A DNA stretch of 5,961 bases from positions 1 through 5,961 of the forward strand of contig JAEZLB010000139.1 of assembly GCA_023435945.1 (NCBI GenBank), written 5' to 3'. Shown here piece after piece: positions 1-5,894 of the stretch. Position 1 is the stretch's first letter. Every line of letters starts with the position of its first letter. The notes beneath the pieces are model-generated. The model ran no database searches and was not told where the DNA came from. It was given only the letters and a program-made list of their open reading frames with translations. Source of the DNA: Pseudomonadota bacterium (GTDB taxonomy: Bacteria > Pseudomonadota > Gammaproteobacteria > Burkholderiales > Burkholderiaceae_D). A program made the translations under genes and the position numbers.

Positions 1-192
1 AACGGCAACCGCACGCTCGCCGAGATCGAGAAACATCTCGCGGAAGACCATCTCGTCGGATGGGCGTGGCATCCAGGCGAGGGGCGCACTCCGGCTCCCG
101 GTACGCAGGCAATATTCGGCTCTCTTATAAGAGCGTGGATAGAAACCGGTGCGCGCTGCCCCACCCCCTCATTGCCCAAGCACGAGTCATGA
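1..192 (+). CDS. C-terminal end of an unrecognised protein (5' truncated by the window)
   Basis: Reading frame 1 is open from the first base to a TGA at 190-192, giving 63 residues with no start codon of its own needed. The peptide looks like real protein: an amphipathic charged stretch ([13 protein letters not shown]), then a Trp/Pro/Gly-rich motif ([10 protein letters not shown]), a short helix-like part ([16 protein letters not shown]) and a polar tail. I do not recognise the family and assign no function. The gene converges on the minus-strand regulator that ends at 228, leaving 35 bases between the two stops, and I see no hairpin terminator there. A perfect 12-bp palindrome (CTCTTATAAGAG, 122-133) lies inside the frame and is probably incidental. 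The alternative, that this is a chance open frame, is less likely given the residue composition, but the 5' part is missing. Confidence 0.6.
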   Translation, partial: NGNRTLAEIEKHLAEDHLVGWAWHPGEGRTPAPGTQAIFGSLIRAWIETGARCPTPSLPKHES

Positions 193-227
193 GGCCTTAT
201 GCGGCAAACACTGGCTCGGTGTGCAGT

Positions 228-920
228 TCAGGAGTGCTCATCCGAGGGCTTCGCCACCCTGCACGCATAAACATCCGTCACCTCATCCAGCTGCAACTGA
301 TCGGCCATGCGTACCAGCGCGGCCACGCTCCTGGCTCCCAGCTTTCGCTTCGCCCGGCGGCGGTGCACCTGGACCGTTATTTCGCTGATATTGAGAACAC
401 GGGCGATCTGCTTGTTCAGAAGTCCGCGGGTGACAAGCGTAAACACCTGTCGTTCACGGAACGTCAATCGAGCATACGCAGCTTTCAGTGCCGACAACTG
501 CCTGCGATGGTGCCAGTTGCGGATCGCTTCGCCCAGCGCATCGCGCAGCGCGCGCACCAGATCCATCGCTTCGCACGGCAGCGACAGGAAATCAACCGCG
601 CCGGCCTTGAACGCGCGAACGCACGCTGCGATCGACTGCTCATTCGTCACCACCACGAACGGGGCACCGGCACGTGCAAGCTCGAGGTGCAAGCCAAAGC
701 CTGCGGCGTCCGCCTGAGTGACCTCCACGATCGCGCACGATGCCGAATCGTGAGACACCTGAGATAACAGCGCCTGCGCTGAATCGAAACTCAATACGCG
801 AAGTCCCGCGGAAGCCACCGACGCCTCTATCCAGTCCCTGGTGGAGGGATCGCTGTGCACGATCAGAACCACTGGCTCCTGACTCGGCTTGTTCCTCGTA
901 CGCTCTTTGCCTTTTCTCAT
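228..920 (-). CDS. FixJ/NarL-type response regulator with a degenerate (pseudo-) receiver domain
   Basis: This 230-residue protein has a receiver-like domain (about 17-130) and a LuxR-type helix-turn-helix (about 152-210, with LTFRERQVFTLV, LNKQIARVLNIS and VQVHRRRAKRKLG). The FixJ fold is clear from VLIV at 18-21, VVVT at 89-92 and KAGAVDF at 105-111. The chemistry is gone. The acidic pair after strand 1 is His22-Ser23, the phospho-acceptor position is Glu66 (IVEVTQADAAG where FixJ has a DVRMPxMSG pattern), the following Pro is Ala70, and the conserved Lys before the last Pro is Leu114. Thr92 remains. It therefore probably does not accept phosphate; Glu66 might mimic the phosphorylated state. 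The DNA-binding half looks intact, so it is likely a constitutive or protein-gated transcription factor. The start is supported by GAGGG (complement of 928-932) seven bases upstream. It is divergent from the small membrane gene at 1082, and the palindrome at 999-1018 is a plausible target. Confidence 0.9.
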   Translation of the reverse strand: MRKGKERTRNKPSQEPVVLIVHSDPSTRDWIEASVASAGLRVLSFDSAQALLSQVSHDSASCAIVEVTQADAAGFGLHLELARAGAPFVVVTNEQSIAACVRAFKAGAVDFLSLPCEAMDLVRALRDALGEAIRNWHHRRQLSALKAAYARLTFRERQVFTLVTRGLLNKQIARVLNISEITVQVHRRRAKRKLGARSVAALVRMADQLQLDEVTDVYACRVAKPSDEHS

Positions 921-952
921 GTCGAAGCCCTCGCAATGCGGACTTCATGTTC

Positions 953-968
953 TTGAGAAATTCCTCAA
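953..968. promoter_or_regulatory. Weak dyad TTGAG-N6-CTCAA in the divergent control region
   Basis: Five-base arms (953-957 and 964-968) are separated by six bases, the same 5-6-5 geometry as the core of the stronger palindrome centred 48 bp further right. It lies 33 bp upstream of the minus-strand regulator's start. Five-base arms occur often by chance, so this is only a candidate second operator. Confidence 0.25.
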
Positions 969-998
969 CGCAGTACTCCCATGATCGGCAAGCCCGGG

Positions 999-1018
999 CA
1001 TTACCCGATCAGGTAATG
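999..1018. promoter_or_regulatory. 20-bp near-perfect palindrome, candidate operator between divergent genes
   Basis: CATTACC (999-1005) and GGTAATG (1012-1018) are exact reverse complements. The six-base centre CGATCA contains the palindrome GATC, so nine of ten base pairs are symmetric. It is 78 bp from the start of the minus-strand regulator and 63 bp from the start of the small membrane protein, which suits an operator serving both directions. LuxR-type regulators bind dyads of this general size (the GacA-type site also has a six-base spacer), so either regulator in the window could be the binder; that is inference. I could not define convincing -35/-10 boxes around it. Confidence 0.6.
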
Positions 1019-1070
1019 GTCACACTCAGCTCTGGTGTGTACGTTCACATCACCCCACTGCATCCGGCAC

Positions 1071-1076
1071 AGGGAG
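1071..1076 (+). promoter_or_regulatory. Ribosome binding site fixing the start at 1082
   Basis: AGGGAG lies five bases before ATG 1082. The same frame stays open upstream to 740, but that part is antisense to the pseudo-receiver regulator and its codons do not look protein-like. This site therefore decides for the short 101-residue protein. Confidence 0.7.
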
Positions 1077-1081
1077 CTCAC

Positions 1082-1387
1082 ATGCGTGAGATCGTCTGGC
1101 TTTCGGTGATCACGGCTGGATTTCTCCTCATCGGCGTGCGCTCCCATCGTCGCTGGAACCGCATACGAGCGAACTATGTGCAGATGCAGGAGTATGCAGA
1201 TACGTTGCTGCAGTATGGGCAAGGCATGATTCTGAATGTGCAGGCCATCGTGAGCGATCTGCAATCCGAAGACCCGGTGCGGGTCCGAGTAGAGGCTGCA
1301 CTGTCACGCGCGGAGCAGGATCTGAGCGAGCTGCGCGAAACGATGGAGCCTCATTGTCTAGTCCAACAACACGATACAATCGGGTAG
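1082..1387 (+). CDS. Small membrane protein with a HisKA_3-like dimerisation segment lacking the catalytic histidine
   Basis: This 101-residue protein starts with a hydrophobic helix (about 4-19, IVWLSVITAGFLLIGV) followed by basic SHRRWNRIR, which predicts a short periplasmic N-terminus and a cytoplasmic remainder. Residues 37-79 align without gaps to residues 813-855 of the large sensor kinase in this window, with 15 of 43 identical: E-x-x-DTLLQ-x-x-QG-x-IL, then AL-x-RAE. The kinase has H815 in ELHDTLLQ; here the motif is EYADTLLQ, with Ala39 in the histidine position (codon GCA, 1196-1198). No HATPase_c domain follows; the chain ends after a few acidic and polar residues. It cannot be a kinase. 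I infer that it forms helical hairpin dimers, and could form mixed dimers with the kinase or contact the regulator encoded 56 bp downstream. The helix pair could alternatively be a generic coiled coil, but the DTLLQ-QG-IL pattern argues against that. Confidence 0.8.
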   Translation: MREIVWLSVITAGFLLIGVRSHRRWNRIRANYVQMQEYADTLLQYGQGMILNVQAIVSDLQSEDPVRVRVEAALSRAEQDLSELRETMEPHCLVQQHDTIG

Positions 1388-1430
1388 CTCAAGTGCGCGA
1401 GTCGATCTCAGGCGAGCAGAAGCATTCGTT

Positions 1431-1434
1431 AAGG
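1431..1434 (+). promoter_or_regulatory. Ribosome binding site choosing start 1444
   Basis: AAGG within TTAAGG sits nine bases before ATG 1444. An in-frame ATG at 1354, overlapping the end of the small membrane gene, would add 30 polar residues that are not part of a receiver domain. The 1444 start gives the usual NarL-type length of 210 residues. Confidence 0.5.
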
Positions 1435-1443
1435 TCGCAGCCC

Positions 1444-2076
1444 ATGTCTTCTACACCCAACCGCATCCGTGTACTGGTTGCCGATGACCATCCGATGATG
1501 CGCGATGGCATTGCCACCGCGTTGGCCGCTCAAGCGGATCTAGAGGTTGTGGGCGAGGCGAGCGATGGGCACGAAGCGCTTGAGAAATTTCGTGCCTTGA
1601 AACCGGACGTGACGTTGCTCGACCTCAGCATGCCCGAGCTGGATGGTCTGCAGACGTTGGTGGCGATCCGGCAGATAGTCGCCGATGCACGCGTGGTCAT
1701 GCTGACCACCTACAAGGGCGATGCTCTCGCCAACCGCGCATTGAAGGCCGGAGCGCTGGGCTACCTTCTCAAGACCACGCTGCGCGCGGATCTAGTGAAA
1801 GCAATCCGCGCCGCCTACGCAGGACAGCGGTATATGCCCGCGGAAGTCGCTCTCGCAATTGCAGATCATGTAGGGCGCAAGGACTTGAGTGCCCGCGAGA
1901 TCGAGATCCTACGCAAAGTTGCTTCAGGCCTGAGCAACAAGCAAATAGCGAGGCAGCTCGGCGTATCCGATGACACGATCAAAGCGCATCTGCGCAATTC
2001 CTTCGACAAACTGAACGTCAGTGATCGTTCGCACGCCGTCGCGCTCGCTATAGAACGCGGGTTCTTCAAACTCTGA
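1444..2076 (+). CDS. NarL/LuxR-family two-component response regulator
   Basis: The 210-residue protein has a canonical receiver domain (about 8-125) and a LuxR helix-turn-helix (about 148-205). All receiver signature residues are present: acidic pair Asp14-Asp15 (VADDHPMMR), phospho-acceptor Asp60 (LLDLSMPELDG), Thr88 (VVMLTTY) and Lys110 (GYLLKTT). The C-terminal domain shows LSAREIEILRKVASGLSNK, IARQLGVSDDTIKAHL and KLNVSDRSHAVALA, typical of NarL. Phosphorylation at Asp60 would be expected to release the DNA-binding domain to activate or repress targets. The likely donor is the HisKA_3 kinase that converges on this gene, since kinases of that class normally pair with NarL-type regulators. 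It lies 56 bp after the small pseudo-dimerisation gene on the same strand and is probably co-transcribed with it. Its target genes cannot be told from this window. Confidence 0.95.
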   Translation: MSSTPNRIRVLVADDHPMMRDGIATALAAQADLEVVGEASDGHEALEKFRALKPDVTLLDLSMPELDGLQTLVAIRQIVADARVVMLTTYKGDALANRALKAGALGYLLKTTLRADLVKAIRAAYAGQRYMPAEVALAIADHVGRKDLSAREIEILRKVASGLSNKQIARQLGVSDDTIKAHLRNSFDKLNVSDRSHAVALAIERGFFKL

Positions 2077-2110
2077 CTCTACCCCTCGCAATGCTACTCA
2101 GATTCCTCGC

Positions 2111-5100
2111 CTATGCGGTTGATCGCCGTCGTTGCAGCACTCGAGTCAAAAGCCTCGAGTGATTGCTGTAGACGACCCTTGCGGGTACGGCCAGCGACAC
2201 GCTGGTTCCGCCACCCTCACGCCGAGATATCCGCAGTCGCCCACCGATGCGTTGGGCCCGCTCCTGCATTCCGACAACGCCATAGTGCCCGGGCCGCGCG
2301 GCATCCTTTGGAATGCCGATGCCATCATCCCGCAACGACATCACGAGCTCTGCTTCCCCATACTCGAGCGCGATTTCCAGCATACTGGCGCGTGCGTGTC
2401 GCACGGCGTTGCTGATGGCCTCACTTGCGATGAGGACCATTTCATCCTTGACGAGCGCATGCAGCTCACGCGCGCCGCCCTTCTCGGTGTGGATCACCTG
2501 AGGAACATCGCCCTGGATGATCTCGCGCGCCAGCTCCACGATCGATGTACCAAGATCCGCCACGGATCTCGTACGCAGCTCGCGCACCCGATCACGACCT
2601 TCTGCCATCGCCTCCTCCGCGCGTCGTAACGCGTCTTGCGTGCAGGCATAGAGCTCGCTGTCGTGCGCTACACGGTTGGCGACGGAGTCGAAGCGCAGTA
2701 TCAAGCCCTGAACACCTTGAAGAAGCGTGTCGTGAAGTTCGCGAGCGATGCGCTCGCGCTCAGCGATGCGGATCTGGAAGCGCTTGTGCAATCGAGAGGC
2801 CTGCTGCGCAAGCAGAAGGCGGTAGATGGAGACAAGCAGACCGGCCAGCACTATCGCCAGTAACAGCTTGAACCAGATCGACTGCACGAAGGTCGGGGCA
2901 ATTGTGAAAGTAAGACCTGCACCTTCCTCGTTCCATACTCCCGCATCGTTTGCCGCGATTACACGAAAGCGATGCCGGCCGGGAGGCAGACCCGTGTAGA
3001 ACGCCTGACGACGTGATCCTGCCTCCACCCAACCATCGTCGATTCCCTCCAGCATGTAACGAAAACGAACGCGCTCGGGCACCGTCAGGCTGGGAGCCGA
3101 GTAGTTGATCTGGATCTGAGATGTTCCCGAAGCAAGCGACAGCTCTACAGGCATCTCATAGCGCAGCTTCTGCGCAAGAACCGACGTGATCAAAACGGGC
3201 GGAGGTTGCACATTGCGGTACTGACGGGATGGATCGATCCAACCAAGACCCCTGCGCATGAACGTCCAGATCCGCCCATCGGGACCGGCGACCATCGTGC
3301 CGCCAAATGTATCTGCCGCGCTGGCGCCGCCATGACCGTCGGCCAGATCATAAAGCTGGAAGTCCGACGGCATCTCGGAACGCTTGAAGGCCTGCAACAG
3401 GGCTGAGCGATCCATACGGAGGATGCCGCTGGCGCTGGCGATCCATATGCCTTGATCAGCTGAGCCTGCGATGCCTTGAGACAGTCGCAGCATCGGGGCG
3501 TTTGATGCAAGTATCGCCTGGATCCCGCTGCCATCGAAGCGAGCAATGCCGTCATGGCCCACCATGATCAGCCCGTCGGGATCCGGCAATGTGGCAATGA
3601 TGTACCCCACGGGCGAGCGGAACTCACCGCGATCGCGCGGACCGATACGCACCATGCGGGTTTCATAGAAGAGCCAAACCGTGCCTTGCGCGTCCAGCGC
3701 AACACTGGCCGTATCATTTGCTGAGACCCACTCAGGCGTGAGCTTATGCCACGTGTGTCCCTGGAGCTGGTGTACGCCTTTGCGGAAGAACGACACGACA
3801 AGCCCATCGCTCGTCGCAACCAGATTCACAACATGCGCACCTGCCAAATGCGGAGGTGTCGCGATACGCGTCGTGACGCCATCACTCCAGCGAAAGATCT
3901 CTCCCGCACGTGAAAAAATGAGGCTGCCATCGGCTGTTCCGGCGAGTGCCGTTAGCCGCCCGATGTCCCCGTCGACAACTTCCGGTGCGTGCCCCGGCCG
4001 GATACGAATCAGGCGGCCGCCTGGATCGCCATCCGGATCGGCAACAACAGCGCGTATGCCTGTGTAGACGAACACGGCCTGTGCAGTCGTCGCCAGACTC
4101 TGAGCCTGCGCTCGGATAGCGACGAGCGGCTCGCTCGCGATAATCATGTTACGAAATCGGTGCAAGCCTATGCCTGTAGGCACCCAGATGTTGCCTTCGC
4201 GATCCTCGAAGACATTAATGGGGAATTCAGCCGTGAGGCCGTCTTTCTCTGTGAAGCGATTAACAGTCTGTGGTGCATCAAACGACGCCGTTCGGTACAG
4301 GCCTCCGGTCACGCGGTTGGCATTCCACAACGCTCCGTCGCGGTCCATCCGAAGCACACCCACCATGCCTTGTGGCACGGCAGCTCCGAACTGCGGTCGC
4401 GGAACCGCTTGCCCGTCCTTGAGATCGGGCAGGCTATAGAAATGCTTTGAAGAGAAATCCGATGTCCACAGTCTGCCTGTTCGGTCCGTCGCGAAGTCAA
4501 ACATGCCCCCTGCATATCCTTGCGCTTGCTCGAATCGGCGCGCACCTCGCCTGAGGTAATAGAGGCCCAACAAGTTCTTGCTCCAGAGCGTGCCATCACG
4601 GGCCACGGCCAGAGCCCACACCCCGCCTGGATCCGAAAGTGCTGAGGAACTGAGCGGCCACGGATCGTCGATCTCCTGCCATTGCGCGCCGTCGAAGCGA
4701 TGTACCCTGTCGCGAGTCGCCACCCAGATAGAGCCATCAGGGTCCGGCACGATGGCGAAGATGTAGCTGCGTAACCCCGTTGTCTGCACTTCGAAGAAGG
4801 TCAAGGTGCCGTTCGAGAGCCGTGCAATTTCAGGCGTCGTGAACCCTATCCACAGGTTGCCGCGCGCGTCCGTCCCCAGTGCACTGATGGTGCGATTTCC
4901 GATCTCTTTCGTTGCAACCTGCTCCTCTTGCACGCCATCGAAGCGATACAGCCCTCCGGCCAGTGGAGCAAGCCACAAGAAGCCATCCGGTGTTTGTGAC
5001 ACTGCTTGAACACCGGAAAATGCCAGACCATCGCGCAGGGTCCAGGCCGTATGGTGCAGTTGCTTGATCTGTCGATCTGGGTCGAGCGCCCAGGCACCCG

Positions 5101-5176
5101 ATGCCGTCATCATGATGATGGCCCATATGACGGCTGCACCCAGACCCCGCCTTCCGACACGAACGAGTGAGCTCAT
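2111..5176 (-). CDS. Membrane sensor histidine kinase with double beta-propeller sensor (Reg_prop, Y_Y_Y, HisKA_3, HATPase_c)
   Basis: This 1021-residue protein opens with a signal peptide (about 1-30, cleavage likely after ASGAWA). About 13 propeller repeats of the D-x-x-G-x-L/I-W type follow between 56 and 648 (for example QTPDGFLWLA, PDPDGSIWVA, EDREGNIWVP, AGPDGRIWTF), enough for two roughly seven-bladed periplasmic propellers. A Y_Y_Y domain spans about 685-760 (FRYMLEGIDDGW, LPPGRHRFRVIAAND). A membrane helix (about 768-790) leads to HisKA_3 with H815 (RIARELHDTLLQ) and HATPase_c with the N box EAISNAVRHA (N923), the G1 box DDGIGIP (D951), GHYGVVGM (963-970) and GGGTSV. All catalytic parts look intact. 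Unlike Bacteroidetes hybrid sensors of similar architecture, no receiver or AraC domain is attached, so it needs a separate regulator, presumably the one ending at 2076, 34 bp away and convergent. The ligand is unknown. The start is supported by GGAGG (complement of 5182-5186) five bases upstream. Confidence 0.96.
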   Translation of the reverse strand: MSSLVRVGRRGLGAAVIWAIIMMTASGAWALDPDRQIKQLHHTAWTLRDGLAFSGVQAVSQTPDGFLWLAPLAGGLYRFDGVQEEQVATKEIGNRTISALGTDARGNLWIGFTTPEIARLSNGTLTFFEVQTTGLRSYIFAIVPDPDGSIWVATRDRVHRFDGAQWQEIDDPWPLSSSALSDPGGVWALAVARDGTLWSKNLLGLYYLRRGARRFEQAQGYAGGMFDFATDRTGRLWTSDFSSKHFYSLPDLKDGQAVPRPQFGAAVPQGMVGVLRMDRDGALWNANRVTGGLYRTASFDAPQTVNRFTEKDGLTAEFPINVFEDREGNIWVPTGIGLHRFRNMIIASEPLVAIRAQAQSLATTAQAVFVYTGIRAVVADPDGDPGGRLIRIRPGHAPEVVDGDIGRLTALAGTADGSLIFSRAGEIFRWSDGVTTRIATPPHLAGAHVVNLVATSDGLVVSFFRKGVHQLQGHTWHKLTPEWVSANDTASVALDAQGTVWLFYETRMVRIGPRDRGEFRSPVGYIIATLPDPDGLIMVGHDGIARFDGSGIQAILASNAPMLRLSQGIAGSADQGIWIASASGILRMDRSALLQAFKRSEMPSDFQLYDLADGHGGASAADTFGGTMVAGPDGRIWTFMRRGLGWIDPSRQYRNVQPPPVLITSVLAQKLRYEMPVELSLASGTSQIQINYSAPSLTVPERVRFRYMLEGIDDGWVEAGSRRQAFYTGLPPGRHRFRVIAANDAGVWNEEGAGLTFTIAPTFVQSIWFKLLLAIVLAGLLVSIYRLLLAQQASRLHKRFQIRIAERERIARELHDTLLQGVQGLILRFDSVANRVAHDSELYACTQDALRRAEEAMAEGRDRVRELRTRSVADLGTSIVELAREIIQGDVPQVIHTEKGGARELHALVKDEMVLIASEAISNAVRHARASMLEIALEYGEAELVMSLRDDGIGIPKDAARPGHYGVVGMQERAQRIGGRLRISRREGGGTSVSLAVPARVVYSNHSRLLTRVLQRRRSTA
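2138..2161. repeat. 8-bp perfect hairpin at the convergent gene junction
   Basis: CACTCGAG (2138-2145) and CTCGAGTG (2154-2161) are exact reverse complements around an eight-base loop, with partial extension by GCA/TGC outside. It lies in the last codons of the sensor kinase and 62 bases past the stop of the NarL-type regulator. No T run follows on either strand, so it is not a standard intrinsic terminator. It could still slow convergent transcripts or protect 3' ends. Confidence 0.4.
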
Positions 5177-5181
5177 TCATA

Positions 5182-5230
5182 CCTCCCTCGCTCGTGCGTT
5201 GCACGAGAAGGTGACCCGCTATTAAGCGGG
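5182..5230 (-). promoter_or_regulatory. Kinase leader with two tandem hairpins abutting the Shine-Dalgarno
   Basis: In the direction of kinase transcription, a hairpin with arms CCCGCT/AGCGGG (5215-5230, loop TAAT) is followed by a second with arms CTCGTGC/GCACGAG (5191-5207, loop AAC). Four bases later comes GAGGGAGGT, the ribosome site. The stretch ACCTTCTCG (complement of 5204-5212) could instead pair with CGAGGGAGGT (complement of 5181-5190) through two four-base blocks, hiding the ribosome site and breaking the second hairpin. Neither hairpin has a following T run, so these are not evident terminators. They may be operators in DNA or a structured leader in RNA; the sequence alone does not decide. 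Confidence 0.45.
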
Positions 5231-5253
5231 ATCAATAACAACCCAACATTGAT
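5231..5253. promoter_or_regulatory. Dyad ATCAAT-N11-ATTGAT upstream of the kinase
   Basis: Six-base perfect arms (5231-5236 and 5248-5253) flank an 11-base spacer, directly next to the leader hairpins. It is AT-rich in otherwise GC-rich DNA, as expected near a promoter. I could not fit a convincing -35/-10 pair. Confidence 0.25.
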
Positions 5254-5553
5254 GCTCTTCTTCGCGTAGCACACGATAGCGAGCGGCCGTAGTATGCCTT
5301 TCACGCCACGCATGTGCTGCTCCACTCATCATTAAGTCTTCTCGGCCGCCGGTACGTGCACTCGAGCATCAGGGTTGAAACGAAAAATAGATGATGTGCC
5401 ACAACGCGAGCAGCACATCGGCCCGTTGTCACTACTCCGGCCAATGAATTACTGGGCGAATGCACCCAAATTGCGCCGACCGCGCGCTCTACGCGAGCGC
5501 ATCATGGTTTCCGCGGTGCCATCATTCCTGAGTGTTGGGGGACATGCCAACGG
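5254..5553. other. 300-bp stretch without a supportable gene
   Basis: Open frames here are short and I recognise none of them. The + strand frame from TTG 5375 runs on into the first palindromic repeat and ends at 5620, with no family resemblance and a basic, Arg/Pro-rich composition. On the minus strand, a short frame ends at the TAA complementary to 5332-5334 and encodes CSRCG followed by FRFNPDARVHVPAAEKT. It looks protein-like but is interrupted upstream by a TAA and is unrecognised. A dyad GATGTGC/GCACATC (5393-5399, 5413-5419) is the only notable structure. The upstream part presumably contains the kinase promoter. Confidence 0.5.
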
Positions 5554-5614
5554 GGACACGCATCGATTTATCTTCCGCGTTTCTTCGGCAGTTGATGCGC
5601 GTCCTAGTGGTCAC
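5554..5614. repeat. Palindromic repeat unit A
   Basis: The left edge GGACACGCATC (5554-5564) is nearly the reverse complement of GATGCGCGTCC (5594-5604), one mismatch, so the unit can fold on itself. Over 59 bases (5556-5614) it matches unit B (5830-5888) without gaps at 42 positions. Its left arm GGACACGCATCGATTT (5554-5569) is also the exact reverse complement of the right arm of unit B (5863-5878). Such self-complementary, repeated, diverged units are typical of intergenic repeat families or mobile-element ends; I cannot name the family. Confidence 0.65.
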
Positions 5615-5720
5615 TTCTGACGAGGTTCGTCAGAGATTCAACCATCGGCTTCCGAGCCAAGACGTCATTCTTGAACGGCTCTTCCGCGGGAATCTCCAGC
5701 GGCAAAGGACGCAGCTTCAT
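5604..5720 (-). pseudogene. Truncated N-terminus of a KAP-family P-loop NTPase
   Basis: An ATG at 5718-5720 (minus) opens 38 codons ending in TAG at 5604-5606. GGAG is about ten bases upstream (complement of roughly 5732-5735). The peptide begins MKLRPLPLEIPAEEPF, then KNDVLARKPMVESL and TNLVRS, matching my memory of the N-terminus of KAP P-loop NTPases (pfam07693), where an IP-x-x-x-PF-x-x-D-x-LGRK pattern and T-x-L-(I/V)-x-S precede a GPWGTGKT-type Walker A. Here the frame ends at SDH-stop, before any Walker A motif, exactly where palindromic unit A begins. KAP proteins are often linked to phage defence or membrane-associated functions, but this fragment has no ATPase core. A perfect hairpin TCTGACGA/TCGTCAGA (5616-5634) lies in its last codons. 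It is probably a relic cut by the repeat or an insertion. A chance resemblance is possible because only about 36 residues are compared. Confidence 0.5.
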
Positions 5721-5822
5721 ACCGTGTGTCGCTCCGTATTTCACATCGCCTTAGGCGGAATCGGCGGGTTCGTTTCCGCGGCTCATTGCGGACTGCTCGG
5801 ATCAGGACTTGGGATCAGGTCG

Positions 5823-5888
5823 CTAGGACCCACACATCGATTCTTCTGGCGATATCAATCGGAAATCGATGCGTGTCCTAGTGATCAC
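5823..5888. repeat. Palindromic repeat unit B
   Basis: CTAGGAC(CC)ACACATCGATT (5823-5842) pairs with AATCGATGCGTGTCCTAG (5864-5881) as an inverted repeat, apart from a two-base insertion and one mismatch. This gives long arms around a 21-base loop. It is the better preserved of the two units. Its 3' part continues GTGATCAC, matching GTGGTCAC in unit A. The two units enclose the KAP-like remnant. Confidence 0.65.
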
Positions 5889-5894
5889 CCGTCC

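Noticed and set aside
122..133. Perfect 12-bp palindrome CTCTTATAAGAG
   Set aside because: It lies inside the coding part of the left partial gene, with no partner site and no nearby start; likely incidental.
740..1081. In-frame upstream extension of the small membrane protein to an ATG at 740
   Set aside because: It is antisense to the pseudo-receiver gene and would cover the divergent control region. A good ribosome site at 1071-1076 and the membrane helix right after ATG 1082 mark the real start.
1354..1443. Upstream ATG at 1354 for the NarL-type regulator
   Set aside because: It would add 30 non-conserved polar residues and overlap the previous gene; the receiver fold and usual family length begin from 1444.
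5375..5620. 81-codon + strand frame starting with TTG
   Set aside because: Only a weak GGG precedes the TTG, the composition is non-protein-like, it has no family resemblance, and its end lies in repeat unit A.
5509..5780. TTCCGCG occurring four times (5509, 5573, 5682, 5774)
   Set aside because: It is a seven-base GC-rich word with irregular spacing and no extension beyond the core; not enough to call a repeat array.
5554..5888. Possible integron attC sites or CRISPR repeats
   Set aside because: No GTTRRRY/RYYYAAC ends and no integrase were seen, and there are only two diverged units with no regular spacers.
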